This document shows, piece after piece, positions 7,061-15,796 of a stretch of 37,380 nucleotides of DNA. The DNA lies in assembly GCA_015061725.1 (NCBI GenBank), contig SUVX01000034.1, positions 1-37,380 of the forward strand, in the 5' to 3' direction. The notes beneath the pieces are model-generated. The model was given only the letters and a program-made list of their open reading frames with translations. It did no database searches and was not told the DNA's origin. Each line of letters opens with the position of its first letter. Within the stretch, counting starts at the first letter, position 1. Both the position numbers and the translations under genes were made by a program. The DNA is from Lentisphaerota bacterium. GTDB lineage: Bacteria; Verrucomicrobiota; Lentisphaeria; Victivallales; Victivallaceae.

Positions 7061-10000
7061 ATGGTAAAGAAACTGTTTTTTCTTCCGGTATTTCTGCTGT
7101 GCTGCGTTGTCTGCGCTCTGCCGGAGCGTATTCCGTTAAAAGGAGATGCGCTTGAAATTGATTTGTCTTTTACCATTGGTGAAAATCTTGAAAATAAAAT
7201 TTATCCCCTGATCCGGGCAACGGATGGGAAGACCGTTTTTGCCGTGGTTATCCGCAAATACCCTGAACGCAAACAACTGCTTTTCAATACCGTCCGTCTG
7301 CAGAAAGACGGCAAATATTTTGTGCTGGAGTTTCAGCACGCTTTTACCGCCAACAAAAAATATCAGGTGAAACTTGATTATTCTTCCGGCAAAGGCAACA
7401 TTTATCTTGACGGCAAATTGATGAAAAGCCGTCCGTACAGCGGTCCTTTTCTGCCGGGCGTGCTTTATAACAACTCCGCAAAACCTGTCGTTGCAGAAAT
7501 CGTCAACGTCAAAAACATCTCTGCTCCTGAAAAAGTTTCAAAACCTGTTTTGAAAAAGTGGAAAATTCAGGGAAAAGGGCTGACGGTCAAAAAGTTGGGT
7601 GATAATAAAATCCGTGTAAGTTACGATGGCAACGGTTCCCGTGCCGTTTTGTGGTCAACCGTTGAACGCTCCATTGCAGAAAAAGGCGAACATATCCGTG
7701 CAAGCGGAAAATATACCATTCTTGAAAGCGCATACGGCAGCATGTTCCGTATGCGTGTCGGACAGGATATTCAGCGTCCGGTACTGACCATGTCGGGCGA
7801 CCGTTTCCAGAGACCGTTCACTCAGACAAAAATGACGGGAACGCCTGATAAGTTTGATTTTTCCACATCGGGCAGACCCGGTGTCAAATATGCCTTCAAT
7901 ATTGAATTTTACGGTAATCCCCAGACGTGGATACTTGAGGATTTTACCATTGAAAATAAAAAAATCGTCCGTGCGGGACGTCCTCCGGTTCAAGCAGAAA
8001 ACCGCAGTTATGACTTGAAAAAGGTCTATTCTTCTCTTGAAAAGATGAAACCCGTTGCGTACAAGCTCATCCGTCGTGCGGGACGTGTGGAACTGCAGCT
8101 TGACGGAAAAAAGATTTCCCCCGTTATTTACAGGCGCGGACCGCATTATCCGTTTTGGACAAGATACGCCAATTTCCGTGATGCGGGAATTGATCTTTGC
8201 TATTTCTTTGCCATGTTTTCTCCTCCGGCAAAGGCGCACCAAATGGGTGTTGCCGGAATGTTTCTTGGCAAAGATAAGTATGATTTTTCAAAGATGGATG
8301 AAGAATTGCGTGTGATTCACGCCATCAATCCGCAGGCGCGTGTGATTCTTGCCCTGTGTCTGGGCGTTTATCCCGGTTGGGAAAAAGAGTATCCCGATGC
8401 CGTTTTCACCAACAGCAAGGGCGAAAAGGCGTACAGTCTTACGACAGGAAAACATCTTTATTACGGCAAAGAGGCTTTTCAACAGCATGAACGCCGCAAA
8501 AATGAAGAGTTCGGACCGGCACCCTCTTATTACAGTGATGAATTCCGCAAGAGTATGTCCGATGCCGTTTCCGCAGTTGTCCGTCATCTGGAAAAGACTC
8601 CGGAGGGAAAGATCGTCTGCGGTATCCACGTTGTCGGCGGCGCAGACGGACAGTTTTTTCCGCTTGACCGCGATGTGACAAGAGGCGAAGACCACAGCCC
8701 CGCCGCCAAACGTGCCTGGAGCCGTTATCTGCGCGGCATTTATAAAAATGATGTCAACGCTCTGAGAAAAGCATGGAATATGCCGCAGGCAACCTTTGAA
8801 ACTCCCGGTATTCCCGGTAATGCTGAACGTGGAAACGACAACAGCGGTGTGCAGGCTTCTCAGCGCGGAAGGGATTATATTCTTTTTACTTCAGCGATGA
8901 TGCGCGATCTGCGCCTGTCAATTTTCAGGGCGATCAAAAAGAATTCTGCGGGACGCCTGATGACCGGAGCCTATTGTCCCCCCGGAACTGCGGGTAACTT
9001 CCATTTTGACGATCTTCTGCGTTCAAAGGATGTGGATTTTCTGATTGACATTCAGCGGGTGACGCCCGCAGGATCATTTCTGCTGCACAACAAACTTTAT
9101 ATCGGTGAAGTGGATATGCGTGTGCCGCACTGCATGACGCCCATCGGCAATTATGTTTTTGATCAGCCCTCATTTGAAAACATTGTACGTCAGACGGTGA
9201 GCAACATCGTCCAGCGCGAGGGCGGCATGTATCACCTGTTTGATATCGGTGAAGCGTATTATTATAAAAAGGAGACAACGGAATTTTTCGGAAAAGTCCG
9301 CCGTGAACACGATGCGGCGCTGGCGGATTTCACCGTTGAACCGGTGGTCGGTGTCTTTATGGATTATCAGCAGCTTGCGGGCTGCTCCTACCGGGCGGCG
9401 GATCATCTTTTCAGATTGACGAAATACAGTTTCCGTCATATTCTGGAACACGCGGGCGTGCCGTTTCAGGTTTATTCGGTCAGGGATATTTTTGATTCAA
9501 AACTGAAACTTCCCGAAATCCTCTATTTTCCGCTGCTGCCGGAGTTTTCTTCTGCTGAAATCAGTCGTTTGAGAGCGCGGGCGGAAAAGTCCGGTTCCGT
9601 CATCGTTTGGGGACACTGGCGTCCGCGCGACGGCAGAAGAAAAATCAATTTCGGCGGATACGAACTTGAAATTCCTGCAAAAAATCCGCTTGCGGCATTG
9701 GTTTCAACGGATCCCGCAGCAGGGAAAAAGGGTTTTGTCTGCGGAGAAAGTTACACCGTCGGCGGTTTCGGCGGCGATTTTACCGCCTGGTACGAAAGAC
9801 CCGTCCGTATCCGGAAACAGCCGCAGGATAAAGTCCTTGCCGTCTATGCCAATGACCGCAAACCGGGCTTGATTGAAAGAAAAGTCAACGGAAATTTGGA
9901 GTACATCAACGGTGCGCCGGGCGCGTTTGACCCTGTATTTTTCCGTACACTTGCACGGAAAATGGGCAAAGAGGTTTTAAGTGATAATGAAAATGTGATC

Positions 10001-10189
10001 GTTCTTGCTGAAAACGGAATGCTTAGTTGTGTTTGTGAACGCGGCGGAAAGATCGTGGTCAATATTCCGGCGGGATTTGCCGTGAGCAAGTCTCTTTCAG
10101 GGATAAAATATCAGGTGAGGAACAGAAAACTTTATTTTAATGCAAAAAATGATTTTGAAGTTCAAAGTTTCAAACTTATAAAAAAATAG
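7061..10189 (+). CDS. Secreted GH42-like putative glycoside hydrolase
   Basis: 1042 residues. The N-terminus MVKKLFFLPVFLLCCVVCA is a signal peptide (possibly a lipoprotein-like Cys, but no clear lipobox follow-up). Residues ~25-150 look like a concanavalin/LamG-type beta sandwich (GKGNIYLDGKL). From ~350 on there is a TIM-barrel glycosidase-like domain resembling GH42 beta-galactosidase: YRRGPHYPFW, DAGIDLCYFF, and a W-x-R-YLRGIY...LRKAWN helix. GEVDMR around residue 683 is the likely nucleophile region. A trimerisation-like domain follows (SYRAADHLFRLTKYSF...VRDIFD). The canonical acid/base Asn-Glu pair is not obvious; GGADGQFF (~527) lies near where it might be. The start is set by GGAG. 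An MFS transporter follows 13 bp on, suggesting breakdown and uptake of one glycan. The exact substrate is unknown. Confidence 0.75.
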   Translation: MVKKLFFLPVFLLCCVVCALPERIPLKGDALEIDLSFTIGENLENKIYPLIRATDGKTVFAVVIRKYPERKQLLFNTVRLQKDGKYFVLEFQHAFTANKKYQVKLDYSSGKGNIYLDGKLMKSRPYSGPFLPGVLYNNSAKPVVAEIVNVKNISAPEKVSKPVLKKWKIQGKGLTVKKLGDNKIRVSYDGNGSRAVLWSTVERSIAEKGEHIRASGKYTILESAYGSMFRMRVGQDIQRPVLTMSGDRFQRPFTQTKMTGTPDKFDFSTSGRPGVKYAFNIEFYGNPQTWILEDFTIENKKIVRAGRPPVQAENRSYDLKKVYSSLEKMKPVAYKLIRRAGRVELQLDGKKISPVIYRRGPHYPFWTRYANFRDAGIDLCYFFAMFSPPAKAHQMGVAGMFLGKDKYDFSKMDEELRVIHAINPQARVILALCLGVYPGWEKEYPDAVFTNSKGEKAYSLTTGKHLYYGKEAFQQHERRKNEEFGPAPSYYSDEFRKSMSDAVSAVVRHLEKTPEGKIVCGIHVVGGADGQFFPLDRDVTRGEDHSPAAKRAWSRYLRGIYKNDVNALRKAWNMPQATFETPGIPGNAERGNDNSGVQASQRGRDYILFTSAMMRDLRLSIFRAIKKNSAGRLMTGAYCPPGTAGNFHFDDLLRSKDVDFLIDIQRVTPAGSFLLHNKLYIGEVDMRVPHCMTPIGNYVFDQPSFENIVRQTVSNIVQREGGMYHLFDIGEAYYYKKETTEFFGKVRREHDAALADFTVEPVVGVFMDYQQLAGCSYRAADHLFRLTKYSFRHILEHAGVPFQVYSVRDIFDSKLKLPEILYFPLLPEFSSAEISRLRARAEKSGSVIVWGHWRPRDGRRKINFGGYELEIPAKNPLAALVSTDPAAGKKGFVCGESYTVGGFGGDFTAWYERPVRIRKQPQDKVLAVYANDRKPGLIERKVNGNLEYINGAPGAFDPVFFRTLARKMGKEVLSDNENVIVLAENGMLSCVCERGGKIVVNIPAGFAVSKSLSGIKYQVRNRKLYFNAKNDFEVQSFKLIKK

Positions 10190-10202
10190 GAGTTTTTTCT
10201 TT

Positions 10203-11501
10203 ATGGCTTATGCAGATACTCTGCCGGATAATGTCCGCAGAAAAGCGCGTATTCTGGCAATCAGTTCGGCGGTGTCGGGTTGTATTTCAGAAGTGATGCT
10301 TGATTACAGCGCAATTATTATTCTTTTGTTCACAATGCTGAATGCCTCACCGACGGTGACGATGTTTTCTTCAAGTCTGACCGGGATCATGGGGGTTTTT
10401 CTGTTGATTCCGTATGCTTATGTCGTGGATAAAATCGGACTCAAACGCGCGGTGGAATATGCCTGTTACATCGGCTGTACGGGATTTCTGATGATTGCGG
10501 TTTCTCCGCTGTTGGGCCGTTTTGCCATTCCTGTTGCGCTGGCGGGAACTTTTATTTACTGTTCACAGCGTTCTCTTTACGGCAGTGCATGGTATCCGCT
10601 TCTGGATAACTTTCTGCGTGCCGATGAAAGGGGGAAGTTCTTTTCGACCATGCGGACGTGTTATATGTTCTTCAACGGTGTTCTACTTTTTGTTCTGGGA
10701 GTGCTTCTGGATAAAAAGCCCTCTATTTTAATTCTGCAGATCACGATTGCCGCCGCAGGACTTTGTGTGCTTATCCGCTGGTTCTGTATCAAACAGTTCC
10801 CGGTAGATCCTGAGTTGAAAACGGGCAATTACCGTTTCCGTGAATCGCTTATAACCTCTGTCCGCAACGCGCCTCTGACCGGATTTTCGGTGTATCAGTG
10901 CATTTTGGTTCTTGCCAGTACCACGCTGCTGCCGCTGACGCTGATTTATCTGCGTAAATATGTTCATATGGAGCCGGGCAAAGTTCAGCTGCTTTCCTCC
11001 ATCGGTATCGGCGGAAGTATCTGCGGTTATTTTCTCTACGGCTTTGTGACGCGCCGGGTCAAACTCAAATGGCTGGAGTTGACTGTACATCTTCTGTTTC
11101 TGATTCTTGCGTTTCTGCTGTTTTATCTGGATTGCCGTATGCCCGGATTTACGGTTTGTGTCGGAACGATTATTTTCCTCAATGCCATTGCCACCAGTTG
11201 GATGCTCTGCAATAACTCCGTGGAGTATCTTGCTTTGGCGCGTCCCGGGAACAAGACGATGGCGATTTCTTTCTGCAGCACCTACTCCAATCTGGGGGCG
11301 GCAATCGGCAGAACCGGCAGTTCACTTCTGCTGGGCGGCGTTCTGCTCGCACCTCAGTGGACTTTTGCGGGCAGAACAATCAGCGTTTATCAATCCATCT
11401 TTTTAATTTCCGGATTGATTGCAGTCCTTGCTCTGGCACTGATTCCCATACTGCCCTCTTTTGTGCCGGAACATGAAGATTATTACAAACCGGGCAAGTA
11501 A
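10203..11501 (+). CDS. MFS transporter, probably for a sugar or glycoside
   Basis: 432 residues with about 12 hydrophobic helices, the normal MFS size. The loop between helices 2 and 3 has the family-like YVVDKIGLKRAVEYA segment (compare G-x-x-x-D-R-x-G-R-R). LLDNFLRADERGKFFSTMRT follows helix 4/5, as in many sugar-type MFS proteins. The ribosome binding site AGGAG lies 12 bp before ATG 10203, and the gene follows the secreted glycosidase-like gene closely. It probably imports the product of that enzyme (inference from context). The HD-domain gene starts 4 bp after its stop. Confidence 0.8.
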   Translation: MAYADTLPDNVRRKARILAISSAVSGCISEVMLDYSAIIILLFTMLNASPTVTMFSSSLTGIMGVFLLIPYAYVVDKIGLKRAVEYACYIGCTGFLMIAVSPLLGRFAIPVALAGTFIYCSQRSLYGSAWYPLLDNFLRADERGKFFSTMRTCYMFFNGVLLFVLGVLLDKKPSILILQITIAAAGLCVLIRWFCIKQFPVDPELKTGNYRFRESLITSVRNAPLTGFSVYQCILVLASTTLLPLTLIYLRKYVHMEPGKVQLLSSIGIGGSICGYFLYGFVTRRVKLKWLELTVHLLFLILAFLLFYLDCRMPGFTVCVGTIIFLNAIATSWMLCNNSVEYLALARPGNKTMAISFCSTYSNLGAAIGRTGSSLLLGGVLLAPQWTFAGRTISVYQSIFLISGLIAVLALALIPILPSFVPEHEDYYKPGK

Positions 11502-11505
11502 GCAT

Positions 11506-12099
11506 ATGATAATGATCGATCCCCTTTCTATAATTTCTCATTTTTACAGTGACGAGCCGGAACTGCGCGATCTTATGCTCAAACATGCCTTTCAGGTGAG
11601 AGCCAAGGCACGGCAGATTCTGGCGTTTTCAGGACTTGAACTTGACTGTGATACGATTTCAGCGGGCGCACTTCTGCACGATATCGGCATCATCCGCTGT
11701 CATGCGCCCGGGATTTTGTGCAGCGGAGAACTGCCCTATATCGCCCACGGCGTTGCCGGAGCTGAAATGCTGCGCGATTACGGACAGGCGCACGGTGTTG
11801 ATTTGGAGTGCTTTGCGCGTATCTGTGAACGGCATACCGGCAGCGGTCTGACCGAGGCGGATATCCGCAATCAGGACCTTCCCCTGCCGTATCAGGATTT
11901 TCTGCCCGAAACGATGGAGGAAATTCTGATTTGTCTTGCGGATAAATTCTTTTCAAAGTCCGGAGAGATGAAGGAAAAAACTCTATCCTCCGTCCGCCGT
12001 TCCATGGAAAAATTCGGAGAAGCCTCTCTTGACCGTTTTGATCAGATGTGCCGTCTTTTCTGCGTGGATGATACCCTGCCCATGCTTTCTGAAGAATAG
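11506..12099 (+). CDS. HD-domain protein (putative phosphohydrolase)
   Basis: 198 residues. The HD-superfamily metal-site residues appear in order: KHAFQV (H), LLHDIG (HD), ERHTGS (H) and CLADKF (D). Such proteins hydrolyse phosphate esters, often of nucleotides or sugars; the substrate here cannot be told. ATG 11506 (or 11512) is chosen because it lies 4 bp after the MFS stop, indicating coupling; an upstream in-frame ATG lies inside the MFS gene. It is the last gene of the glycosidase-MFS-HD operon. No clear terminator follows it. Confidence 0.8.
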   Translation: MIMIDPLSIISHFYSDEPELRDLMLKHAFQVRAKARQILAFSGLELDCDTISAGALLHDIGIIRCHAPGILCSGELPYIAHGVAGAEMLRDYGQAHGVDLECFARICERHTGSGLTEADIRNQDLPLPYQDFLPETMEEILICLADKFFSKSGEMKEKTLSSVRRSMEKFGEASLDRFDQMCRLFCVDDTLPMLSEE

Positions 12100-12153
12100 C
12101 GTGAATTATAAAAGAATTTTGTAAATAATTTTGCAATTATCTTTTTACATGGC

Positions 12154-12182
12154 TTGTAAAATTTTAAGCCTGATGCTATATT
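12154..12182 (+). promoter_or_regulatory. Predicted promoter for glycosyltransferase leader
   Basis: TTGTAA (12154-12159), 17-bp spacer, TATATT (12177-12182). It would give an mRNA leader of roughly 250 nt before the glycosyltransferase start at 12440. Confidence 0.55.
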
Positions 12183-12298
12183 TTTGATGAGATTTTTTTG
12201 AACACCGGAGAAAAGCGCAGAAAAAATTTTTGTTTTTAAGTCGTTATCCCATTGGTGAGATATTTTATGACAGCCTCTGTTTCTTTATTCGGCTTCGG

Positions 12299-12422
12299 GT
12301 TGCTTCGCAACTCTGCGCAAGCCTTTGTCTGCAAAAACAAAGGCTTGCTTCTCTCTGTTGTAAATATCGTTTCGCAGCTTTTATTCCTTCTTTCAAGCAC
12401 AGCACCGCTGTGTCTTTTTTTT
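12299..12422 (+). promoter_or_regulatory. Hairpin chain with terminator-like stem in 5' leader
   Basis: Three hairpins in the 340-bp gap before the glycosyltransferase. The first is GTTGC-TTC-GCAAC at 12299-12311. The second has 12-bp arms GCAAGCCTTTGT / ACAAAGGCTTGC (12317-12328 and 12337-12348). The third is CACAGC-ACC-GCTGTG (12398-12412), followed by TC and eight T. The last one looks like a Rho-independent terminator placed 18 bp before the start codon, so it could act as an attenuator. A short open frame (about 12267-12434) overlaps the start region; whether it is translated is unknown. Confidence 0.5.
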
Positions 12423-12439
12423 CAGCCGGAGTGATGTGG

Positions 12440-13645
12440 ATGAATAACGTGCAGCACAATATTTTCCCTTTTCTGAGTGTTGAATACTGCAAACACCATT
12501 TTTACTTTTACCTGACTCTTTTCAAGTACCGGTTCAAATTTCTGAAACTGCCGGAACGTCTGATCAATGATTCGGCTCTCTGCGCTGAAAACGAGAAACT
12601 CATAAAAAATCTTCCTCTTGAGAGTGTCAATGATGAACGGGCGATTTTATTTGTTGCCAATAATCTTCAGACTGTCGGCGGCGTCGAAAGACGTCTGGAT
12701 TATCTTTCCAAAGGCTTGCTGCAAACCGGATTCCGGGTGTATGTTCTGACTGAAGCCGGAGAAAATTTTTATCAGATGTCACACAAAACTGTACGATCTC
12801 TTGAATTGAAATTCAATGCTTCAAATTTTTCAAAATCCCTGGACGCAGTGATCCGGGAACTGAAAATAGATATCGTAGAGTTTCAATGCAAAAATGTCCG
12901 GTATCTCAATGATCTTGACCTTGAAAAGTTGCAATCCCTTGCGGTATGCGGCTGTACGGTCCATTTTAAGGGGAATTTGCCGTGGCGCCGGATTTGTGAA
13001 CTTGATTACCGTATCTTTATTTCTGAACGCCTGCAGGCCTGGTACGGAAAAACTCCCGGCTCGGAGATCATCTGCAACGGGGCTGAACCTCTTCCTCTGA
13101 TTTGGTCGTACAAAAAGCAGAAAAAAGCCTTGTATATCGCCCGGCTTGGACGGAAACAATTGCCCAAGATGTGTCAGTTTATTGAATTCTGCCGGAAAAA
13201 TTCTCTGGAGTTTGACATTGCCGGGACCGGACGGGATACCGCATATCTGGAAAAAATGAAGTTGGAAATTTCACGGCGTTACAACATCTCCCCTGACTGT
13301 TTTATAGGAGAGATAAAAACAGCACAATTTTTACTTCAGCATGCTTCCGAATATCTCTTTGCTGCCGGTGTCGGACAGGTGATCATCGAAAGTGCCATGT
13401 GCGGGATCCCCGTTTTTGTCCTTTCCGACGCAGATCTGGCAGATGCTACATTCGTTGCTCCGGAAAATTATGCCGTTTTCCGGCACCGTAATTTTACGAT
13501 TGACCGCCAGCCCGAAATTTTACGTACGCAGGATCTTTCCAGAGTAAACGAATATGCTTCATGCCGGGAGCAGATACTTCAGGACCGTGATGTCCGGAAC
13601 GTCGCAGCACGTTACGTTGATTTTATTTCCGGAAAAATCCGTTAA
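12440..13645 (+). CDS. Glycosyltransferase, GT4-like
   Basis: 401 residues. A GT-B type glycosyltransferase is suggested by ILFVANNLQTVGGVERRLDYLSKGL (split over residues ~65-90; the GGVE loop is typical of GT4), the mid segment ALYIARLGRKQLPKM (the R-L-x-x-x-K donor-site region), and the late GQVIIESAMCGIPVFVLSD (the E-x-x-x-x-G-x-P-V motif). ATG 12440 is chosen because GGAG (12428-12431) is 8 bp upstream; ATG 12434 is possible, and the frame is open further up only through the hairpin region. It stands alone between a structured leader and an IS30 remnant, so it is probably an accessory cell-surface glycan gene. Acceptor and donor unknown. Confidence 0.8.
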   Translation: MNNVQHNIFPFLSVEYCKHHFYFYLTLFKYRFKFLKLPERLINDSALCAENEKLIKNLPLESVNDERAILFVANNLQTVGGVERRLDYLSKGLLQTGFRVYVLTEAGENFYQMSHKTVRSLELKFNASNFSKSLDAVIRELKIDIVEFQCKNVRYLNDLDLEKLQSLAVCGCTVHFKGNLPWRRICELDYRIFISERLQAWYGKTPGSEIICNGAEPLPLIWSYKKQKKALYIARLGRKQLPKMCQFIEFCRKNSLEFDIAGTGRDTAYLEKMKLEISRRYNISPDCFIGEIKTAQFLLQHASEYLFAAGVGQVIIESAMCGIPVFVLSDADLADATFVAPENYAVFRHRNFTIDRQPEILRTQDLSRVNEYASCREQILQDRDVRNVAARYVDFISGKIR

Positions 13646-13651
13646 AAACGG

Positions 13652-13807
13652 TGATACTGTCTTTGAACTGACTGTCCGATGCTTGCGGATTTCTCTTGAA
13701 ATCGTTGAATGAGATTTTCCTGAAACTTCGGCAATAGAGCGAAAACTCTCGCCACGATTCAAAAGTGTTTCCAAACGACGCCTTTCATCTGCGGTTAAAT
13801 GTTCCAT
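13652..13807 (-). pseudogene. IS30-family transposase remnant (N-terminal HTH only)
   Basis: From ATG 13807, after a good GGAGG site, the frame reads MEHLTADERRRLETLL...SFRSIAEVSGKSHSTISREI. This is the N-terminal helix-turn-helix of IS30-family transposases (pattern LT-x-x-x-R-x-x-I...G-x-S-x-x-x-IA...STISREI). After about residue 50 the similarity stops and the frame runs into the opposite strand of the glycosyltransferase. The DDE catalytic domain is missing, so it cannot move itself. It marks an old insertion or rearrangement at the 3' end of the glycosyltransferase. Confidence 0.75.
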
Positions 13808-13837
13808 AAAGCCTCCTTGAAATTTGTAAGACTAAAT

Positions 13838-13863
13838 GCACCACTGCCATTTTGGGGTGGTGC
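13838..13863. repeat. Inverted repeat upstream of IS30 remnant
   Basis: GCACCAC (13838-13844) pairs with GTGGTGC (13857-13863). It lies 30 bp before the transposase start and is probably part of the old insertion sequence's left end or control region. Confidence 0.45.
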
Positions 13864-13929
13864 GTTTGCTTTTACAATCGTCATTCTGAAGAATAGTCCG
13901 GATTCAATTGAAATTTGTCTGTATTGCCC

Positions 13930-13958
13930 TTGAAAATAAGATGTTAAACGGCTATATT
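13930..13958 (+). promoter_or_regulatory. Predicted sigma70-type promoter of the ricT operon
   Basis: TTGAAA (13930-13935), 17-bp spacer, TATATT (13953-13958), 49 bp before ATG 14007. It drives a run of at least six packed genes. Confidence 0.7.
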
Positions 13959-14006
13959 CTGTTGGAATATAATTTTTTTGTTTTATTAAGGACATAAATC
14001 AATAAG

Positions 14007-14903
14007 ATGATAAAGATATTTTTTCTGAAACTTGAAAACGGTGCGACTCTTGAAGGACGTTGTGATTCTGAACAGGCGGATATCCGTCCGGGTGACATCT
14101 GCGTGTTCCACAAGGAGTTTCACACCGATACGGCACAGGTTGTCCGCGAACTGCGCGAACCGTCAAACGGTGCGGATGTGATGACTCTGCCTGAAATTCT
14201 CCGCAGTGCGACAATCAGCGACCTTGCCACGGTCAACGGCAATGTTCCCAAAGAAAAAGAGGCGATGAAAACGGCAGCGCATTATGTGGAGCAATTGCAG
14301 CTGCCGATGAAACTTATCAATGCCCACTACACTATGGACTGCAAACTTGTGACCATTCAGTTTTCAGCCGACGGAAGAGTTGACTTCCGGGAACTGGTCA
14401 AAGAGTTGTCAAGGGCACTCAATACCCGTATCGAACTGCGCCAGATTGGTGTGCGTGATGAAACGGGTATTTACGGCGGTATTGCCGTCTGCGGCAGGGA
14501 ACTTTGCTGCTGCCGGATTTTAAAAGAGTTCAACTCCATCAACGTAAGAATGGCAAAGGAACAGGATCTTTCGCTTACGCCTGCGACGATTTCCGGTGTC
14601 TGCGGCAGGCTCAAATGCTGTCTGAAATTTGAACACGAGGGTTATGTTGAACTTGAAAAAGGTATGCCGCGCAAGGGTGAGTTTTGCGATACGCCCAACG
14701 GCAGGGGCAAAATCACGGACCGCAATCTTCTGTCGCGCAAAGTTTCTGTGACATTTGAGGGCGGCGGTGTCAGTACTTTTTCTGTTGATGATATCAAAGT
14801 CTGCACTGCTGAAAAGAAAAACAATTCCGCACCCCGCAAGCAGAACAACCGCAAGAACAACAAAAACGGCGGCGATGCCGGAAATGAACGCGGGGATAAC
14901 TGA
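14007..14903 (+). CDS. ricT: PSP1-domain protein, RicT/YaaT family
   Basis: 298 residues. The PSP1 C-terminal domain is recognised by CGRELCCCRIL (from residue 162), followed by MAKEQDLSLTP and ISGVCGRLKCCLKFE (CGR at 199-201). These cysteines are the cluster ligands in the RicT family, which in Bacillus works with RicA and RicF on RNA processing and development. Here its role is unknown, but the cysteine signature is intact. The C-terminal tail from ~275 is Lys/Asn/Arg-rich, probably disordered and able to bind nucleic acid. It is the first gene of the operon, has its own promoter, and overlaps the next gene by one base (TGATG). Confidence 0.85.
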   Translation: MIKIFFLKLENGATLEGRCDSEQADIRPGDICVFHKEFHTDTAQVVRELREPSNGADVMTLPEILRSATISDLATVNGNVPKEKEAMKTAAHYVEQLQLPMKLINAHYTMDCKLVTIQFSADGRVDFRELVKELSRALNTRIELRQIGVRDETGIYGGIAVCGRELCCCRILKEFNSINVRMAKEQDLSLTPATISGVCGRLKCCLKFEHEGYVELEKGMPRKGEFCDTPNGRGKITDRNLLSRKVSVTFEGGGVSTFSVDDIKVCTAEKKNNSAPRKQNNRKNNKNGGDAGNERGDN

Positions 14904-15796
14904 TGTCCTCCCGAATTGCCGGACTTGATGCCGCAGGGTTTATGCCTCTGCCCGGGGAATCCGAAGCGGATTTCATTAAAAGAAGCGAGGGGATCCTCGC
15001 CTGTCACCGTGATTTTGAAGAAATGCTCGAAGTTCAGGGTAAATTAACTGTCTTTGATTTTGTTGAAGTTAAAAAAGAAGAGAAAATCCCCCCTGAAATC
15101 ATGGAACAGGCAGCAGAGGTCACCTGGAATCTTTACCGTTTTAAAGTTTCTCATGTGCCGGGATTTTTTCTCTCCCGTGCCGTGGGTTTGCTGTGGGGCG
15201 GGTGTTTGATCGGTGACCCGGATGAACACTTTTCACTCTTTCTTATCCGCAACAGTTTCCGCAAAAAGGAGCGTTGGCTGTTTTACCGCAGGACGGAACT
15301 TTTTGCTCATGAACTGTGTCACTCCATGCGGATGGAACTGCACGAAAGTACGCTTGAAGAGTATTTTGCATATCAAACCAGCCCCAGCAGATTGAGAAGA
15401 TATCTCGGAAATTGTTTCATCCGGGATTGGGATGCGATCCTCTTTGTCATTCCGGCATTGCTTCTGTTCACCGCATCCATCGTGCGTGACTTTATTTATC
15501 CGTCACTGTGGATCATGCCTTTCTGGATACTTGCTTTTATTTATCCATTGTTTTTATTGTTCCGCAATGCCCGTTCAAGGCGTGTGGTGAAAAGGGCGGG
15601 GAAAAGGCTGAGGCAGTTCGGGGTGAACGATGTGGAAGCAATACTTTTCCGTTGTACGCGTGAAGAACTTCTGCAGCTGGGCAGTCTTGCTGACAGAGCT
15701 GAATTTGACCGCTATGCGGCGGATATGGCGCAAAAAGAACTGCGCTGGAAAATCATTCTTGAACGATTTATAAATGTTGAAAAGGAAATAATATGA
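14903..15796 (+). CDS. Membrane protein with HELCH metalloprotease-like motif
   Basis: 297 residues, family not recognised. An HExxH motif, HELCH, is at residues 136-140, and a nearby LHESTLEEYFAY could supply the third zinc ligand, as in several minigluzincin-like proteins (inference). Two or three hydrophobic segments follow at about residues 178-225 (AILFVIPALLLFTASIV and LWIMPFWILAFIYPLFLLF), then a basic and acidic C-terminal helix region. The HExxH would lie on the N-terminal side of the membrane. The start overlaps the ricT stop by one base, and the end overlaps the next gene, so it is co-translated. It may be a membrane-anchored zinc protease; substrate unknown. Confidence 0.65.
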   Translation: MSSRIAGLDAAGFMPLPGESEADFIKRSEGILACHRDFEEMLEVQGKLTVFDFVEVKKEEKIPPEIMEQAAEVTWNLYRFKVSHVPGFFLSRAVGLLWGGCLIGDPDEHFSLFLIRNSFRKKERWLFYRRTELFAHELCHSMRMELHESTLEEYFAYQTSPSRLRRYLGNCFIRDWDAILFVIPALLLFTASIVRDFIYPSLWIMPFWILAFIYPLFLLFRNARSRRVVKRAGKRLRQFGVNDVEAILFRCTREELLQLGSLADRAEFDRYAADMAQKELRWKIILERFINVEKEII

